This document shows, piece after piece, positions 25,929-35,060 of a stretch of 64,000 nt of DNA. Numbering within the stretch: the stretch's first letter is position 1; each line of letters begins with the position of its first letter. The notes beneath the pieces are model-generated. The model had not been told where the DNA came from. It ran no database searches and saw only the letters and a program-made list of their open reading frames with translations. The translations under genes were made by a program, and so were the position numbers. The stretch is from Streptomyces sp. 3214.6 (GTDB taxonomy: Bacteria > Actinomycetota > Actinomycetes > Streptomycetales > Streptomycetaceae), in the NCBI RefSeq assembly GCF_900129855.1, contig NZ_LT670819.1:7750001-7814000 (forward strand). Direction: 5' to 3'.

Positions 25929-26063
25929 TCAGCCGTCCGGCCACCAGGTGCGTGCGATGTCCTTGCGCACCTCGGGGCGCCCGGCGGGCCGTTCCTCGGC
26001 CTCGTCGCGGAGCCGGCGGGAGTCCGTCTTCTTCAGGGGCTTCTGCACGGTGGTACGGCGCAT
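25929..26063 (-). CDS. Small conserved basic protein, 44 residues
   Basis: A short frame between the acetyltransferase and methyltransferase genes. ATG 26063 is preceded by AAGGAGG at a 6-base spacing, an excellent ribosome site. The product starts MRRTTVQKPLKKTDSRRLRD and ends RKDIARTWWPDG, with 14 basic residues and a double Trp near the end. I recall similar short proteins in other Streptomyces but no assigned function. No membrane segment is seen. A coding call is supported mainly by the ribosome site and the non-random, charged sequence. It could bind nucleic acid. Confidence 0.6.
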   Translation of the reverse strand: MRRTTVQKPLKKTDSRRLRDEAEERPAGRPEVRKDIARTWWPDG

Positions 26064-26144
26064 GGCTGCCTCCTTCAGGGCCACCGGGTTCCGCGTTCTC
26101 ACGGAGGTAGACCCTTTCGGGGAGAGTTCCTCATCGCCCCCGAT

Positions 26145-26201
26145 CTGTCAGTGGCGGCTGTCACGATTCGAGTGTCAGTGGTGGGTGTCACTCTTGGGCA
26201 C
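26145..26201 (+). promoter_or_regulatory. Doubled DNA-damage-type promoter motif (PafBC / RecA-independent class)
   Basis: Two copies 27 bases apart: CTGTCAGTGGC-N6-CACGAT (26145-26167) and GTGTCAGTGGT-N6-CACTCT (26172-26194). They resemble the actinobacterial damage-inducible motif TTGTCAGTGGC-N6-TAGGGT recalled from S. rimosus recA. The second copy's -10 equivalent ends seven bases before ATG 26202, the leaderless distance. Confidence 0.5.
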
Positions 26202-26816
26202 ATGACGAAAAAGAGTGACGAAGCGACTTCGGCCGGCGTCGACTGGGACGCGGCGGCGCCCGCCTTCGACGAGGAGCCGGACCACGGCCTGCGCGACCCC
26301 GAGGTGCGCGCCGCCTGGGCCCGGCGGCTGCGCACCTGGCTGCCCGAGCGCGGCGGTGACGTTCTCGATCTCGGCTGCGGCACCGGCAGCCTGTCGCTCC
26401 TCGCCGCCGAACAGGGCCACCGGGTGACGGGGGTCGACCTGGCCCGGCCCATGATCGACCTGGCCCGCGCCAAACTCGCCGGGCGTGACGCGGTGTTCCT
26501 CCTCGGTGACGCGGCGGCGCCCCCGGTCGGCGAGCAGCGCTTCGACACCGTGCTCGTACGGCATGTGCTGTGGGCCCTGCCCGACCCCGCACGGGCCCTG
26601 CGGCACTGGCGCGACCTGCTGCGGCCGGGAGGCCGGCTCGTGCTGGTCGAGGGCGTCTGGGGGAGCGTCGCCCCGGTCGGCATACCGGCGGACCGGCTCA
26701 CCGCCCTGCTGGCCCCGCTGACCGAGCACGCGCGCGTGGAACGGCTGTCGCAGGACGCGGGACTGTGGGGCCAGGCCGTGGACGACGAGCGGTACGCGGT
26801 GGTGGCGACGGTGTGA
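26202..26816 (+). CDS. Class I SAM-dependent methyltransferase
   Basis: A 204-residue protein with the Rossmann-type SAM fold: motif I VLDLGCGTGSLSLLAAE (about residues 53-70), the acidic ribose-binding strand end VTGVDLARPMI, and motif III-like LLRPGGRLVLVEG. It belongs to the Methyltransf_11/25 group acting on small molecules, and the substrate is unknown. A leaderless-type start follows a doubled TGTCAGTGG promoter, hinting at DNA-damage or stress induction. It converges on the DUF402 gene 52 bases away. Confidence 0.88.
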   Translation: MTKKSDEATSAGVDWDAAAPAFDEEPDHGLRDPEVRAAWARRLRTWLPERGGDVLDLGCGTGSLSLLAAEQGHRVTGVDLARPMIDLARAKLAGRDAVFLLGDAAAPPVGEQRFDTVLVRHVLWALPDPARALRHWRDLLRPGGRLVLVEGVWGSVAPVGIPADRLTALLAPLTEHARVERLSQDAGLWGQAVDDERYAVVATV

Positions 26817-26851
26817 AGCGGCCGCCCGCCCCGCAGCCGGACCCGCAGGCC

Positions 26852-26877
26852 CTCACGTCAGTAGGCGCTCACGTCAG
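26852..26877 (-). repeat. Duplication across the DUF402 gene end
   Basis: CTCACGTCAG occurs at 26852-26861 and 26868-26877 (period 16). The right copy contains the stop codon of the DUF402 gene (complement of TCA at 26869). Confidence 0.8.
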
Positions 26878-27378
26878 CAGGGCCTCGAAGTCGCCGCCGT
26901 GCGCCAGTGCCTCCAGCTCGTTCAGAGCGGCCACGGCGGCCGCCGCTGCCGTCGGGTCGGTCCGCGCCAGCCCGCTCTCCTCGAACTCGTCCTCGTCCAG
27001 CCGCCGGACGTCCGTCCCGTCGGCGGAGCGCCACAGGTCCAGGTCGAGGTCCTCGACGGTCAGTTCGGTGCCGGAGAGCGTGGCCGGGCGGGTGATGTCG
27101 CAGTACCAGCCCTTCAGGGCGCCCGCCCGGTCGCGGACCTCCTTCACCGCGTACCAGCGGTCCCGCCAGTAGTACTCGGTGAACACGTCACCCGCCTCGA
27201 ACCGTACGAACCCGAAGTCGCGTACGCCGTCACCGGCCCAGGGGGCGCGCACGGCGATCCTGGTGCCGTCGTCCGAGAGCAGCTCGGCCGCGTAACGGAT
27301 CTTCGTCCGGCCGCCCTTGACCAGGACGACGTCCACCTGACCCGCCGGGGAGGCCGGCTCAGCCGAGTTCGCGGACAT
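26869..27378 (-). CDS. DUF402 domain protein
   Basis: A 169-residue protein. The DUF402 domain spans about residues 20-120, with the signature strand FTEYYWRDRWYAVKEVRDRAG and the partner motif GWYCDITRPATL, then VEDLDLDLW. The DUF402 barrel is found in FAU-1-like RNA-binding ribonucleases and in nucleoside phosphohydrolases (family knowledge). This short form carries little else apart from an acidic/Ala-rich tail. Its start lies inside the 3' end of the tandem acetyltransferase gene (20-base overlap), so the two are co-transcribed and probably coupled. Confidence 0.85.
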   Translation of the reverse strand: MSANSAEPASPAGQVDVVLVKGGRTKIRYAAELLSDDGTRIAVRAPWAGDGVRDFGFVRFEAGDVFTEYYWRDRWYAVKEVRDRAGALKGWYCDITRPATLSGTELTVEDLDLDLWRSADGTDVRRLDEDEFEESGLARTDPTAAAAAVAALNELEALAHGGDFEALLT

Positions 27379-28285
27379 ACCGCACCTCCGTCGCGCAGAT
27401 CTCGTACCCGAACCACTTGTTGATCGCGAGCATGGGCCCGTTGTCCGCGTCGTTGCCCGTGTAGGCCTCCCGGCACCCCGCGGCGCGGGCGCGGTGCAGC
27501 GAGTCGTTCTTGACGAGCTTGGCCAGGCCGCGGCCGCGGTGGGTGCGGGCGGTGCCGGTCATGCCCGTGCTGTAGCGGCCGCCCTCGGTGTGGGCCACGC
27601 TGAAGGCGACCGGCCGGCCGTCGGCCACGGCGACCGAGGTCAGGTCCAGGTTCAGGTGGGGGTACTTCCAGTACTCCTCGATCCAGGCCTCGTAGTCCGT
27701 GAACTCGGTGTCGATGTCGCCCGGTTCGTCCGACGCCGCGTCCGCGTCCAGGGCGAACAGCGGGCGCGGGTCGTCGGCGAAGTCGGCGGCCGTGCGCAGC
27801 TCGACGCCGGGCGGGGGTGCCTGGAGCGGCGGCAGCGTGGCGTGGGCCAGGTCCAGGCGCAGGAAGTGCGAGGAGCGGCTCGCCCGGTAGCCGTGGCGCT
27901 CGGCGAAGGCACGGTTGCCCGGCTCGTCCAGGACCCAGCTGAACAGCTTCGTCGCCCCGTGCGCCGACAGATGCTCCTCGGCCGTGCGGACCAGCAGCTC
28001 GCCCGCGCCGCCTCCGGTGCGCGCCGGGTCCACGTACACGTTGAGCGAGCCCTGCCCGGGTTCGGGGCTCTCATGGGCGAGCCCCACCTGGGCCGTTCCG
28101 ATGACCTGGCCGTCCTGCACCGCGACCAGCTTGCGGGCGTGGGCGTCGGGATGGGACAGGGCGAGGCCGTGCAGCACGGAGGCCGGGCTGAAGAACACGT
28201 AGGGCAGAGCGAGGTGCCGGACCCGGATGAAGCCCTCGATGTCTGCGCGTGCGTCGGGGCGCAGATCGCGCACGATGACGGTCAT
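27359..28285 (-). CDS. Double-domain GNAT acetyltransferase
   Basis: A 308-residue protein of two GNAT modules. The first (about 1-150) contains LVAVQDGQVIGTAQVGL and the short pyrophosphate loop ARTGGGAGELLV. The second (about 165-308) has GMTGTARTHRGRGLAKLVK, a better acetyl-CoA site, and DADNGPMLAINKWFGYE. Two-domain members resemble mycothiol synthase in layout, but the motifs here are not specific enough to name a substrate. It is the first gene of a two-gene unit with the DUF402 gene. The divergent GntR gene starts 75 bases away. Confidence 0.85.
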   Translation of the reverse strand: MTVIVRDLRPDARADIEGFIRVRHLALPYVFFSPASVLHGLALSHPDAHARKLVAVQDGQVIGTAQVGLAHESPEPGQGSLNVYVDPARTGGGAGELLVRTAEEHLSAHGATKLFSWVLDEPGNRAFAERHGYRASRSSHFLRLDLAHATLPPLQAPPPGVELRTAADFADDPRPLFALDADAASDEPGDIDTEFTDYEAWIEEYWKYPHLNLDLTSVAVADGRPVAFSVAHTEGGRYSTGMTGTARTHRGRGLAKLVKNDSLHRARAAGCREAYTGNDADNGPMLAINKWFGYEICATEVRYVRELG

Positions 28286-28347
28286 GTGAACGGACGCTAC
28301 GGGGGAGCGGCGTCCCCATGCCTCTGAATTTTTTCCGGTGGGTACGG

Positions 28348-28359
28348 GACAATCGGCCC
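28348..28359 (+). promoter_or_regulatory. -10 element GACAAT before the leaderless GntR start
   Basis: GACAAT (28348-28353) lies six bases before GTG 28360. This arrangement supports GTG 28360 over the upstream ATG 28318. Confidence 0.45.
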
Positions 28360-28737
28360 GTGACCTTGAAGATCCACATCGATGAGAGCGCCGCGCCGTA
28401 CGAGCAGGTGCGGGCGCAGATCTCCGGGCAGGCGCGGTCGGGAGCCCTGCCGGTCGGCTACCGGCTGCCGACGGTGCGGGGACTGGCCGAGTCGCTCGGC
28501 CTCGCCGCGAACACCGTCGCCAAGGCGTACCGGGCGCTGGAGGCGGACGGGGTGATCGAGACCCGGGGGCGGGGCGGCACGTTCGTGGCCGCGGCGGGGT
28601 CGGCGGCGGAGCGTGAGGCGGCGACCGCGGCGCAGGCCTACGCCGAGCGGGTGCGGCGGCTCGGGCTCACCCAGGAGCAGGCGTCGGTGGCCGTACGGGA
28701 CGCCCTGCGGGCGGCCTACCAGGATCGATCGGCCTGA
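28360..28737 (+). CDS. GntR-family regulator, short YtrA type
   Basis: A 125-residue regulator from GTG 28360. The winged-helix domain occupies residues 8-72 (YEQVRAQISGQARSGAL, then LPTVRGLAESLGLAANTVAKAYRALEADGVIE). Only a ~45-residue helical tail follows, so no large effector domain is present, as in the YtrA subfamily that controls ABC transporters. No ABC transporter gene adjoins it. Its stop codon lies in phase with the 14-bp tandem array downstream. Its target is unknown. Autoregulation is usual for the family, and the divergent acetyltransferase promoter is a candidate. Confidence 0.87.
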   Translation: MTLKIHIDESAAPYEQVRAQISGQARSGALPVGYRLPTVRGLAESLGLAANTVAKAYRALEADGVIETRGRGGTFVAAAGSAAEREAATAAQAYAERVRRLGLTQEQASVAVRDALRAAYQDRSA

Positions 28738-28752
28738 GGTGATCGAGCAGGC

Positions 28753-28934
28753 GTGATCGGCCGGGCCTGATCGGCCGGGCCTGATCGGCCGGGCCTGATC
28801 GGCCGGGCGTGATCGGCCGGGCCTGATCGGCCGGGCGTGATCGGCCGGGCCTGATCGGCCGGGCGTGATCGGCCGGGCCTGATCGGCCGGGCCTGATCGG
28901 CCGGGCCTGATCGGCCAGGCCTGATCGGCCGGGC
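28753..28934. repeat. 14-bp tandem array, 13 copies, between convergent genes
   Basis: Thirteen contiguous 14-bp units of consensus STGATCGGCCGGGC (first base C or G) fill exactly 182 bases. Only the first base (C or G) varies, apart from one G-to-A change in unit 12. Degenerate units in the same phase continue on both sides, reaching the stop codons of the gntR gene (28735-28737) and the DUF72 gene (28953). Each GGCC-TGATC-GGCC can fold into a small hairpin on either strand. Confidence 0.95.
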
Positions 28935-28952
28935 GTGGCCGAGCGGGCGTGA

Positions 28953-29726
28953 TCAGCCGCGGGCCGCGAGTGCGCGAGGGGTGCGGGTCACCGTCAGGCC
29001 GGCCCGCTCCGCCGTCCTGCCGAACAGCGCCGCGTCCCCGACCGCCGCGCCGCCGGGGTCGTTGTTGAAGTACGCGTACACGTCGTCCCCGTCCTGCCAG
29101 GTCGTCGCGACGCGGTCGATCCAGCTCTCCAGGGCGCGCTGCCCGTAGCGCGGCCACGGCTGGGCGCGGCCCTGGTGGAAGCGGACGTAGCCCCAGTCGG
29201 CGGTCCGCCACAGCGGGGTGACCGGGCGGGAGAGGACGTCGGCCCAGCACAGGGCCGCGCCCCGGGACCGCAGGACCTCCCGCACCTCGGGGGCCCACCA
29301 CGAGTCGTGACGCGGCTCCACCGCGACCCGCGTGCCCGAGGGGAAGCAGGACAGACAGGCGTCCAGCAGCTCGGAGTCGGCCCGCAGGGTCGGCGGCAGC
29401 TGGAGCAGGACCGGGCCGAGCCGGGCGCCGAGGCCGGCCGCGTGGCTCATCAGCCGGTGCACCGGCTCCTCGGGGTCCTTCAGCCGCTTGATGTGGGTCA
29501 GATAGCGGCTCGCCTTCACCGCGACCGTGAAGTCCGCCGGTACCCGCTCGGCCCAGGACGCGAACGTCTCCCGCGACGGCAGCCGGTAGAAGGCGTTGTT
29601 GATCTCGACGGTGGCGAAATGCTCCGTGTACTCCTCCAGCCACCGCCGCAGGGGCACGTCGGCCGGGTACAGGACGCCCTTCCAGTCCTTGTACTGCCAG
29701 CCCGACGTGCCGACGTACAGCGTCAT
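28953..29726 (-). CDS. DUF72 (YecE-like) domain protein
   Basis: A 257-residue TIM-barrel-like protein covering the whole DUF72 domain. It opens with the family's N-terminal motif MTLYVGTSGWQYKDWKGVLYP and continues with VEINNAFYRLPS and VAVEPRHDSWW, then DDVYAYFNNDPGGAAV. DUF72 proteins are widespread, of unsettled function, and sometimes linked to DNA/RNA metabolism. The C-terminal codons run into the degenerate edge of the 14-bp tandem array. The next gene upstream (AAA ATPase) is 16 bases away on the same strand, so the two are probably co-transcribed. Confidence 0.92.
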   Translation of the reverse strand: MTLYVGTSGWQYKDWKGVLYPADVPLRRWLEEYTEHFATVEINNAFYRLPSRETFASWAERVPADFTVAVKASRYLTHIKRLKDPEEPVHRLMSHAAGLGARLGPVLLQLPPTLRADSELLDACLSCFPSGTRVAVEPRHDSWWAPEVREVLRSRGAALCWADVLSRPVTPLWRTADWGYVRFHQGRAQPWPRYGQRALESWIDRVATTWQDGDDVYAYFNNDPGGAAVGDAALFGRTAERAGLTVTRTPRALAARG

Positions 29727-29742
29727 ACCTCCATCAAAACAC

Positions 29743-30852
<1,110 letters not shown>

Positions 30853-31016
30853 GCGGCCATGATCCGGCACCCGGGCCCCGTCTGCACCCGGTTTCCGCAG
30901 TGCGCGTGGTGTGCCCGGTGTGTCGGATGTGCCCGGTGCACCCCGTTTCCCGGTTACGGGCGGCGGGTCCGGGCTGTGGTGGGTGGCCCCGACGGGCTCC
31001 GCCGGGGCCACCGCCC

Positions 31017-31802
31017 TCACACCAGTCGCTGGAGTCGCCGGGTCCGCCGGACCATCGCGTACCCCTTGGTCAGCGCCCGGTCCCGGGCGAACGTACGGCC
31101 GATCGCCCGACCGTCGAGCAGCCGTTCGAACTCCGTGGTGTCCGTGGCCCGCCGTACCGTCACCCGGCGCAGGGCGTACGGTCCTTGCGCGCGGCGGGCG
31201 AGGGAGTTGCCCACGGCGAGCGCCTGGGCGAAGCCGTGGCCGCGCACCGCCGCCCGCACCCGGCGACTGGAGTAGCCGTACGGGTAGGCGAACGACACGG
31301 GCGGGGCGCCCAGTTCGTCGGCGACGATGTCCCGGCAGCGGGTCAGCTCGGCGCGCAGCGCCGCGTCGTCGAGCTGGTCGAGCTGCGGGTGGGTGTGGCT
31401 GTGGCCGCCGATCTCGACGCCCGCGTCCGCCAGTCGGCGTATCTGACGCCAGTCCAGCATGGTGTCCAGGCCGCCGCCGGTGTCGTGGGCGCCCCGGATC
31501 CAGCCGGTGGAGACGAACAGGGTGGCCGGGAAGCCGTGCCCGGCCAGGGCCGGGAGGGCGTGCCGGTGCACGCCCTCGTAGCCGTCGTCGAAGGTGATCA
31601 GCACCGGGCGGTCCGGCAGCGGCCGGCCCGCCCGCCAGCGGGCCGCCAGGTCCGCCGTGGTGAGCGGGGTCAGACCCCGGTCCGCGATCACCGCGAGCTG
31701 CTCGGCGAACGCCTCGGGGGTGACCGAGAGCGTGCGGGTGGCGTCGCTGGGGTCGGCGGCGACCGCGTGGTACATGAGGATCGGCACGCCCCCCGGCGTC
31801 AT
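31017..31802 (-). CDS. Polysaccharide deacetylase (NodB/CE4 type)
   Basis: A 261-residue CE4-type deacetylase without a signal peptide. It starts VPILMYHAV, followed by the metal motif-1 VLITFDDGYEG (Asp-Asp), motif-2 GGHSHTHPQL (H-x3-H) and later ALRRVTVRRATDT. It removes N- or O-acetyl groups from glycans, as in capsule or cell-wall polysaccharides. It is last in a three-gene operon. Its ATG overlaps the stop of the glycosyltransferase upstream (ATGA), so it probably trims the glycan made by the two GT2 enzymes. Confidence 0.9.
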   Translation of the reverse strand: MTPGGVPILMYHAVAADPSDATRTLSVTPEAFAEQLAVIADRGLTPLTTADLAARWRAGRPLPDRPVLITFDDGYEGVHRHALPALAGHGFPATLFVSTGWIRGAHDTGGGLDTMLDWRQIRRLADAGVEIGGHSHTHPQLDQLDDAALRAELTRCRDIVADELGAPPVSFAYPYGYSSRRVRAAVRGHGFAQALAVGNSLARRAQGPYALRRVTVRRATDTTEFERLLDGRAIGRTFARDRALTKGYAMVRRTRRLQRLV

Positions 31803-32797
31803 GCGGCCCGCTCCACGTCGTCCAGGGAGATCGGCACCACGGCGAACGTCGTCCCCGCCCGCCGCGCCCGCATGCTGCCGACCACGTACCCGCCGGCGGC
31901 GTGCAGCACCCCGGCGACGATCGCGCCCGCCCGCCGGGCCCCGCCGGGGCGGGCCAGCAGCAGGTCGCGCAGCCCGCGGACCACACCGGCCGGCAACACC
32001 CGGGTGGTGTAACGGCGTTCGGTCTCCAGCCCCTTGTCGACGCCGACGCTGCGGGCGACGAGCGCCTTGGACAGGCCTTCGGCGTAGGTGCGTGTGCGGA
32101 AGTACCCGAAGCGCTCGCGTCCCTCGGGCACCCTGTGGTGGATCACCGCGCGGTCGTCCATCAGCAGGATCGCGTCGGGTCTCGCGCGGCTGAGCCGGAT
32201 GCACAGATCCGTCTCCTCGCCGCCCATCGGCCGTTTGCTGCCGTCGCGTCCGATGCCGGTGGCGAAGCCGCCCACGCACTCGAACGCGCTGCGCCGGAAG
32301 GAGGCGTTCCCGCCGAGGATGTTGCGCACGCGGACCCGGCCGGGCGGCAGGCCCAGGTAGGAGCAGCCCACCACCCAGTCGAACTCCTCGGGAAACCAGT
32401 CGGGCCGCCGCCCCGACGACCACACGGGCACCGCCCGGCCGCCCACGGCGAGCACCCGGGGGTCGGAGTAGGGGTCGGCGAACCGGCGCAGCCAGTCCCG
32501 TTCGGCGACGGCGTCGTCGTCGAGGAAGGCGACGACCTCGCCGCGGGAGGCGGCGATGCCGGTGTTGCGGCCGGCCGACAGGCCGCGCGGGCCCGCGTTG
32601 GGCAGCACCCGTACCTCGTCGGTCTCCTTGTACTCGCTTCTCAGCCGGTCCAGGAGTGTCGGGTTGTGGTCGACGACGAGCAGGGTCTCCACCGCCGGGT
32701 GGGTCTGCGCGCGCACCGAGGCGATCGCCGCGAGGATGTCCTCCCAGCGGTCCTCGGTGTACACGCAGATGACGACGGAGACGTCGATCGTGCTCAA
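31799..32797 (-). CDS. GT2 family glycosyltransferase
   Basis: A 332-residue GT-A fold enzyme. SVVICVYTEDRWEDI opens the nucleotide-sugar domain, FLDDDAV provides the DxD metal site and MGGEETDLCIRLSRA the acceptor/catalytic ED motif. The start is TTG 32797, five bases after GGGGAGAGG, and it overlaps the upstream gene's TGA (TTGA). The C-terminal ~90 residues include a possible membrane-associated helix (AGAIVAGVLHAAGGYVVG). It is the middle gene of a three-gene glycan operon with a DPM-like GT2 and a deacetylase. The sugar donor is unknown. Confidence 0.88.
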   Translation of the reverse strand: MSTIDVSVVICVYTEDRWEDILAAIASVRAQTHPAVETLLVVDHNPTLLDRLRSEYKETDEVRVLPNAGPRGLSAGRNTGIAASRGEVVAFLDDDAVAERDWLRRFADPYSDPRVLAVGGRAVPVWSSGRRPDWFPEEFDWVVGCSYLGLPPGRVRVRNILGGNASFRRSAFECVGGFATGIGRDGSKRPMGGEETDLCIRLSRARPDAILLMDDRAVIHHRVPEGRERFGYFRTRTYAEGLSKALVARSVGVDKGLETERRYTTRVLPAGVVRGLRDLLLARPGGARRAGAIVAGVLHAAGGYVVGSMRARRAGTTFAVVPISLDDVERAA

Positions 32798-33624
32798 GAC
32801 GCCTCTCCCCGGACCGAGTCGAGCATCGGCGAGCGGCGCACCAGGCGGCGCAGCGCCCGCCGGTTGGACCGCTCCCGGAGGATCACCCGCAGGACGCGCA
32901 GCCCGTCGCGGACGGCGCGCAGGTTGCTGACGCCGTGGATGCGCAGGTACTCGTGGCTGGGGATCTCCTGGACCTTCAGCCCGGCCTTGACGACCCGGAT
33001 GTTGATCAGGGTCTCGATCTCGAAGCCGGTGCAGTCGAGCTCGACCTTGTCCAGGCAGTGCCGCCAGAACGCGTTGTACCCGTAACACAGGTCGGTGTAG
33101 CGGGCGCCGAACTTGCGGTTGACGATGGCGCACAGGACCCGGTTGCCCAGCCATCGGATGAAGGTCATGTCGTCGGTGCCGCCGCCGTTGGCGAAGCGGG
33201 AGCCCTTGGCGAAGTCCGCGCCGGAGACGAGGGCGGAGACGTACGACACGATCTCGTTGCCGTCGGCGGAGCCGTCGGCGTCGACCATCACGATGATGTC
33301 GCCGGTGCACGCCTCGAAGCCGGTGATCAGGGCGTCGCCCTTGCCCCGGCCCTGCTGGCCGACGACCTTGACGCCGGGCCACAGGTCACGCGCGACCTGG
33401 ACGGTGGCGTCGGTGGAGTTGCCGTCGACCAGGACCACTTCGTGGATCCAGTCCGGCAGGGTCTTGAAGACGTACGGAAGGTTCTCGGCCTCGTTCATCG
33501 CGGGGATGACCACGCTCACCGGCGGCGCGATGGCCAGGTGAGAGGAGATGGGCCGGTACTTGTCGACGGCGTGCGGGCTTTGGAGATCCTCGCCCGAGGT
33601 CGCCGGCTGCAGAACGGAACTCAT
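32794..33624 (-). CDS. GT2 glycosyltransferase, dolichyl-phosphate-mannose-synthase-like
   Basis: A 276-residue soluble GT2. VSVVIPAMNEAENLPYVFKTL starts the catalytic domain (its first 20 residues define the family's NE motif), followed by VLVDGNSTDATVQVA, GKGDALITGFEA and the metal site MVDADGSADG. Members use GDP-mannose or UDP-glucose to glycosylate polyprenyl phosphates or make related glycolipids. It heads the operon GT2-GT2-deacetylase with 4-base overlaps throughout. No C-terminal GtrA-type membrane domain is present. The likely product is an exopolysaccharide or surface glycan. The promoter is in the 625-base gap upstream. Confidence 0.9.
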   Translation of the reverse strand: MSSVLQPATSGEDLQSPHAVDKYRPISSHLAIAPPVSVVIPAMNEAENLPYVFKTLPDWIHEVVLVDGNSTDATVQVARDLWPGVKVVGQQGRGKGDALITGFEACTGDIIVMVDADGSADGNEIVSYVSALVSGADFAKGSRFANGGGTDDMTFIRWLGNRVLCAIVNRKFGARYTDLCYGYNAFWRHCLDKVELDCTGFEIETLINIRVVKAGLKVQEIPSHEYLRIHGVSNLRAVRDGLRVLRVILRERSNRRALRRLVRRSPMLDSVRGEAS

Positions 33625-34249
33625 GACTTCGGTCCCTCTCGTCCGGTGGGCCGCCCGCCCCTGGGCGGCCCGGAATCCACGTCCGGTTCGAAAGGGGGGT
33701 TTGGTGTCTCACCCACGAACGGCACGGCCACGGCCGTGCGGCACGACATGGCGGCACGCTCTGCGCGCACGCCGGGTGAGTTGGCAAAGCTGACCGGCCA
33801 CCGGCGAAACGACGGCGGCCGACTGCGCGGCACGGCCCGGTCACCACTGCGGTCACCGAGCTCGGCACCCCCCTACCGCGCTCTCGCCCCGGATGCCGCC
33901 GCGGTCCCTGAGCCCTCCCCTGGAGCCGATGCCGACGGTCCGATGCGAGTGAGAAGTATGACGGTATTGATGATAAAGCCCGGATGGCAAGCCCTTGGCG
34001 GCCCTCTTACCTTTTTGTTCGTTTGACCGTTACACAATGATGCGTCCCGACCGAAACGGATGTACGGCTATGGGAGAAAAGGGAATTGAGGGGCTGTCAA
34101 CAAGCCTGATGTGTGCACGCAATAGCGCGAGCGAAAAGAGGCCGTGAACGATCACGTCAGGGCGCAGAAAGTCTTGGCATGGACACTTCCCGTCAACACG
34201 CGTAGTTGCTACGGCGGTTGTGGCAGAGATCCTGCTAAAGGGAGGTTCC
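33625..34249. other. Divergent intergenic region, glycan operon / SGNH lipase
   Basis: 625 bases without a supported gene. The segment 33940-34160 is unusually A+T rich for this genome. Near the right end, TTGGCATGGACACTTCC (34174-34190) resembles a promoter-proximal motif I recall ahead of several streptomycete secreted-enzyme genes, and AAAGGGAGG (34237-34245) is the lipase ribosome site. I see no RNA gene. Confidence 0.5.
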
Positions 34250-35056
34250 ATGAGACGTTCCCGACTTGTCGTATTCGTCAGCTCACTCCTCCTCGCCGTC
34301 GGCGCCGCCCTCACCGGGGCGGCCGCGGCGCACGCGTCCCCAGCAGCCGCGACCGGCGGCTATGTGGCGCTCGGCGACTCCTACTCCTCCGGCGTCGGCG
34401 CGGGCAGCTACCTCAGCTCCAGCGGCGACTGCAAGCGCAGCACCAAGGCGTACCCGTACCTCTGGAACGCCGCCCACACCCCCGCCTCGTTCACCTTCGC
34501 GGCCTGTTCAGGCGCTCGTACGGGTGATGTCCTGGCGAGCCAGCTCGGCGGCCTGAACTCCTCCACCGGCCTGGTCTCCCTCACCGCCGGCGGCAACGAC
34601 GCGGGCTTCGCCGACGTCATGACGACCTGTGTCACCGGCTCCGACAGCACCTGCCTCAACCGCATCAACACCGCCAAGGCCTACGTCGACTCGACGCTCC
34701 CCGGCAAACTCGACACCCTCTACTCGACGATCAGCGCCAAGGCGCCCAACGCGCACGTGGTCGTCATCGGCTACCCCCGCTTCTACGAAGTCGGCACGCT
34801 CTGCCTGGGCCTGTCCGACACCAAGCGCTCCGCCATCAACAACGCGGCCGACTACCTCGACGCCGCGACCGCCAAGCGCGCCGCGGCCCACGGCTTCGCC
34901 TTCGGCGACGTCCGCACCACTTTCACCGGCCACGAGATCTGCTCCGGCAGCTCCTGGCTGCACAGCCTCAACCTGCTCGACATCGGCGAGTCCTACCACC
35001 CGACCGCATCCGGTCAGTCGGGTGGCTACCTGCCGGTCCTGAACAGCGCGGCCTGA
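34250..35056 (+). CDS. Secreted SGNH/GDSL lipase
   Basis: A 268-residue secreted esterase, closely like the S. coelicolor SCO1725 / S. rimosus GDSL lipases as I recall them. The signal peptide is ~1-33 (AAAAHASP). Block I YVALGDSYSSGVGAG holds nucleophile S44, block III SLTAGGNDAGF holds N116, and block V GESYHPTASG holds H250. Six Cys (61, 86, 127, 135, 185, 231) suggest three disulfides. It hydrolyses fatty-acid esters outside the cell. GGAGG lies four bases before the ATG. It converges with the kinase gene, leaving four bases between the stop codons. Confidence 0.92.
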   Translation: MRRSRLVVFVSSLLLAVGAALTGAAAAHASPAAATGGYVALGDSYSSGVGAGSYLSSSGDCKRSTKAYPYLWNAAHTPASFTFAACSGARTGDVLASQLGGLNSSTGLVSLTAGGNDAGFADVMTTCVTGSDSTCLNRINTAKAYVDSTLPGKLDTLYSTISAKAPNAHVVVIGYPRFYEVGTLCLGLSDTKRSAINNAADYLDAATAKRAAAHGFAFGDVRTTFTGHEICSGSSWLHSLNLLDIGESYHPTASGQSGGYLPVLNSAA

Positions 35057-35060
35057 GCCG

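Noticed and set aside
28753..28934. Possible CRISPR array
   Set aside because: Units are 14 bp with no spacers and no cas genes nearby, so it is a simple tandem repeat.
28297..29643. A minus-strand frame with RPIRPGRSGPAD-type peptide repeats
   Set aside because: The repeats are only the translation of the 14-bp intergenic array, and the frame overlaps DUF72 and gntR.
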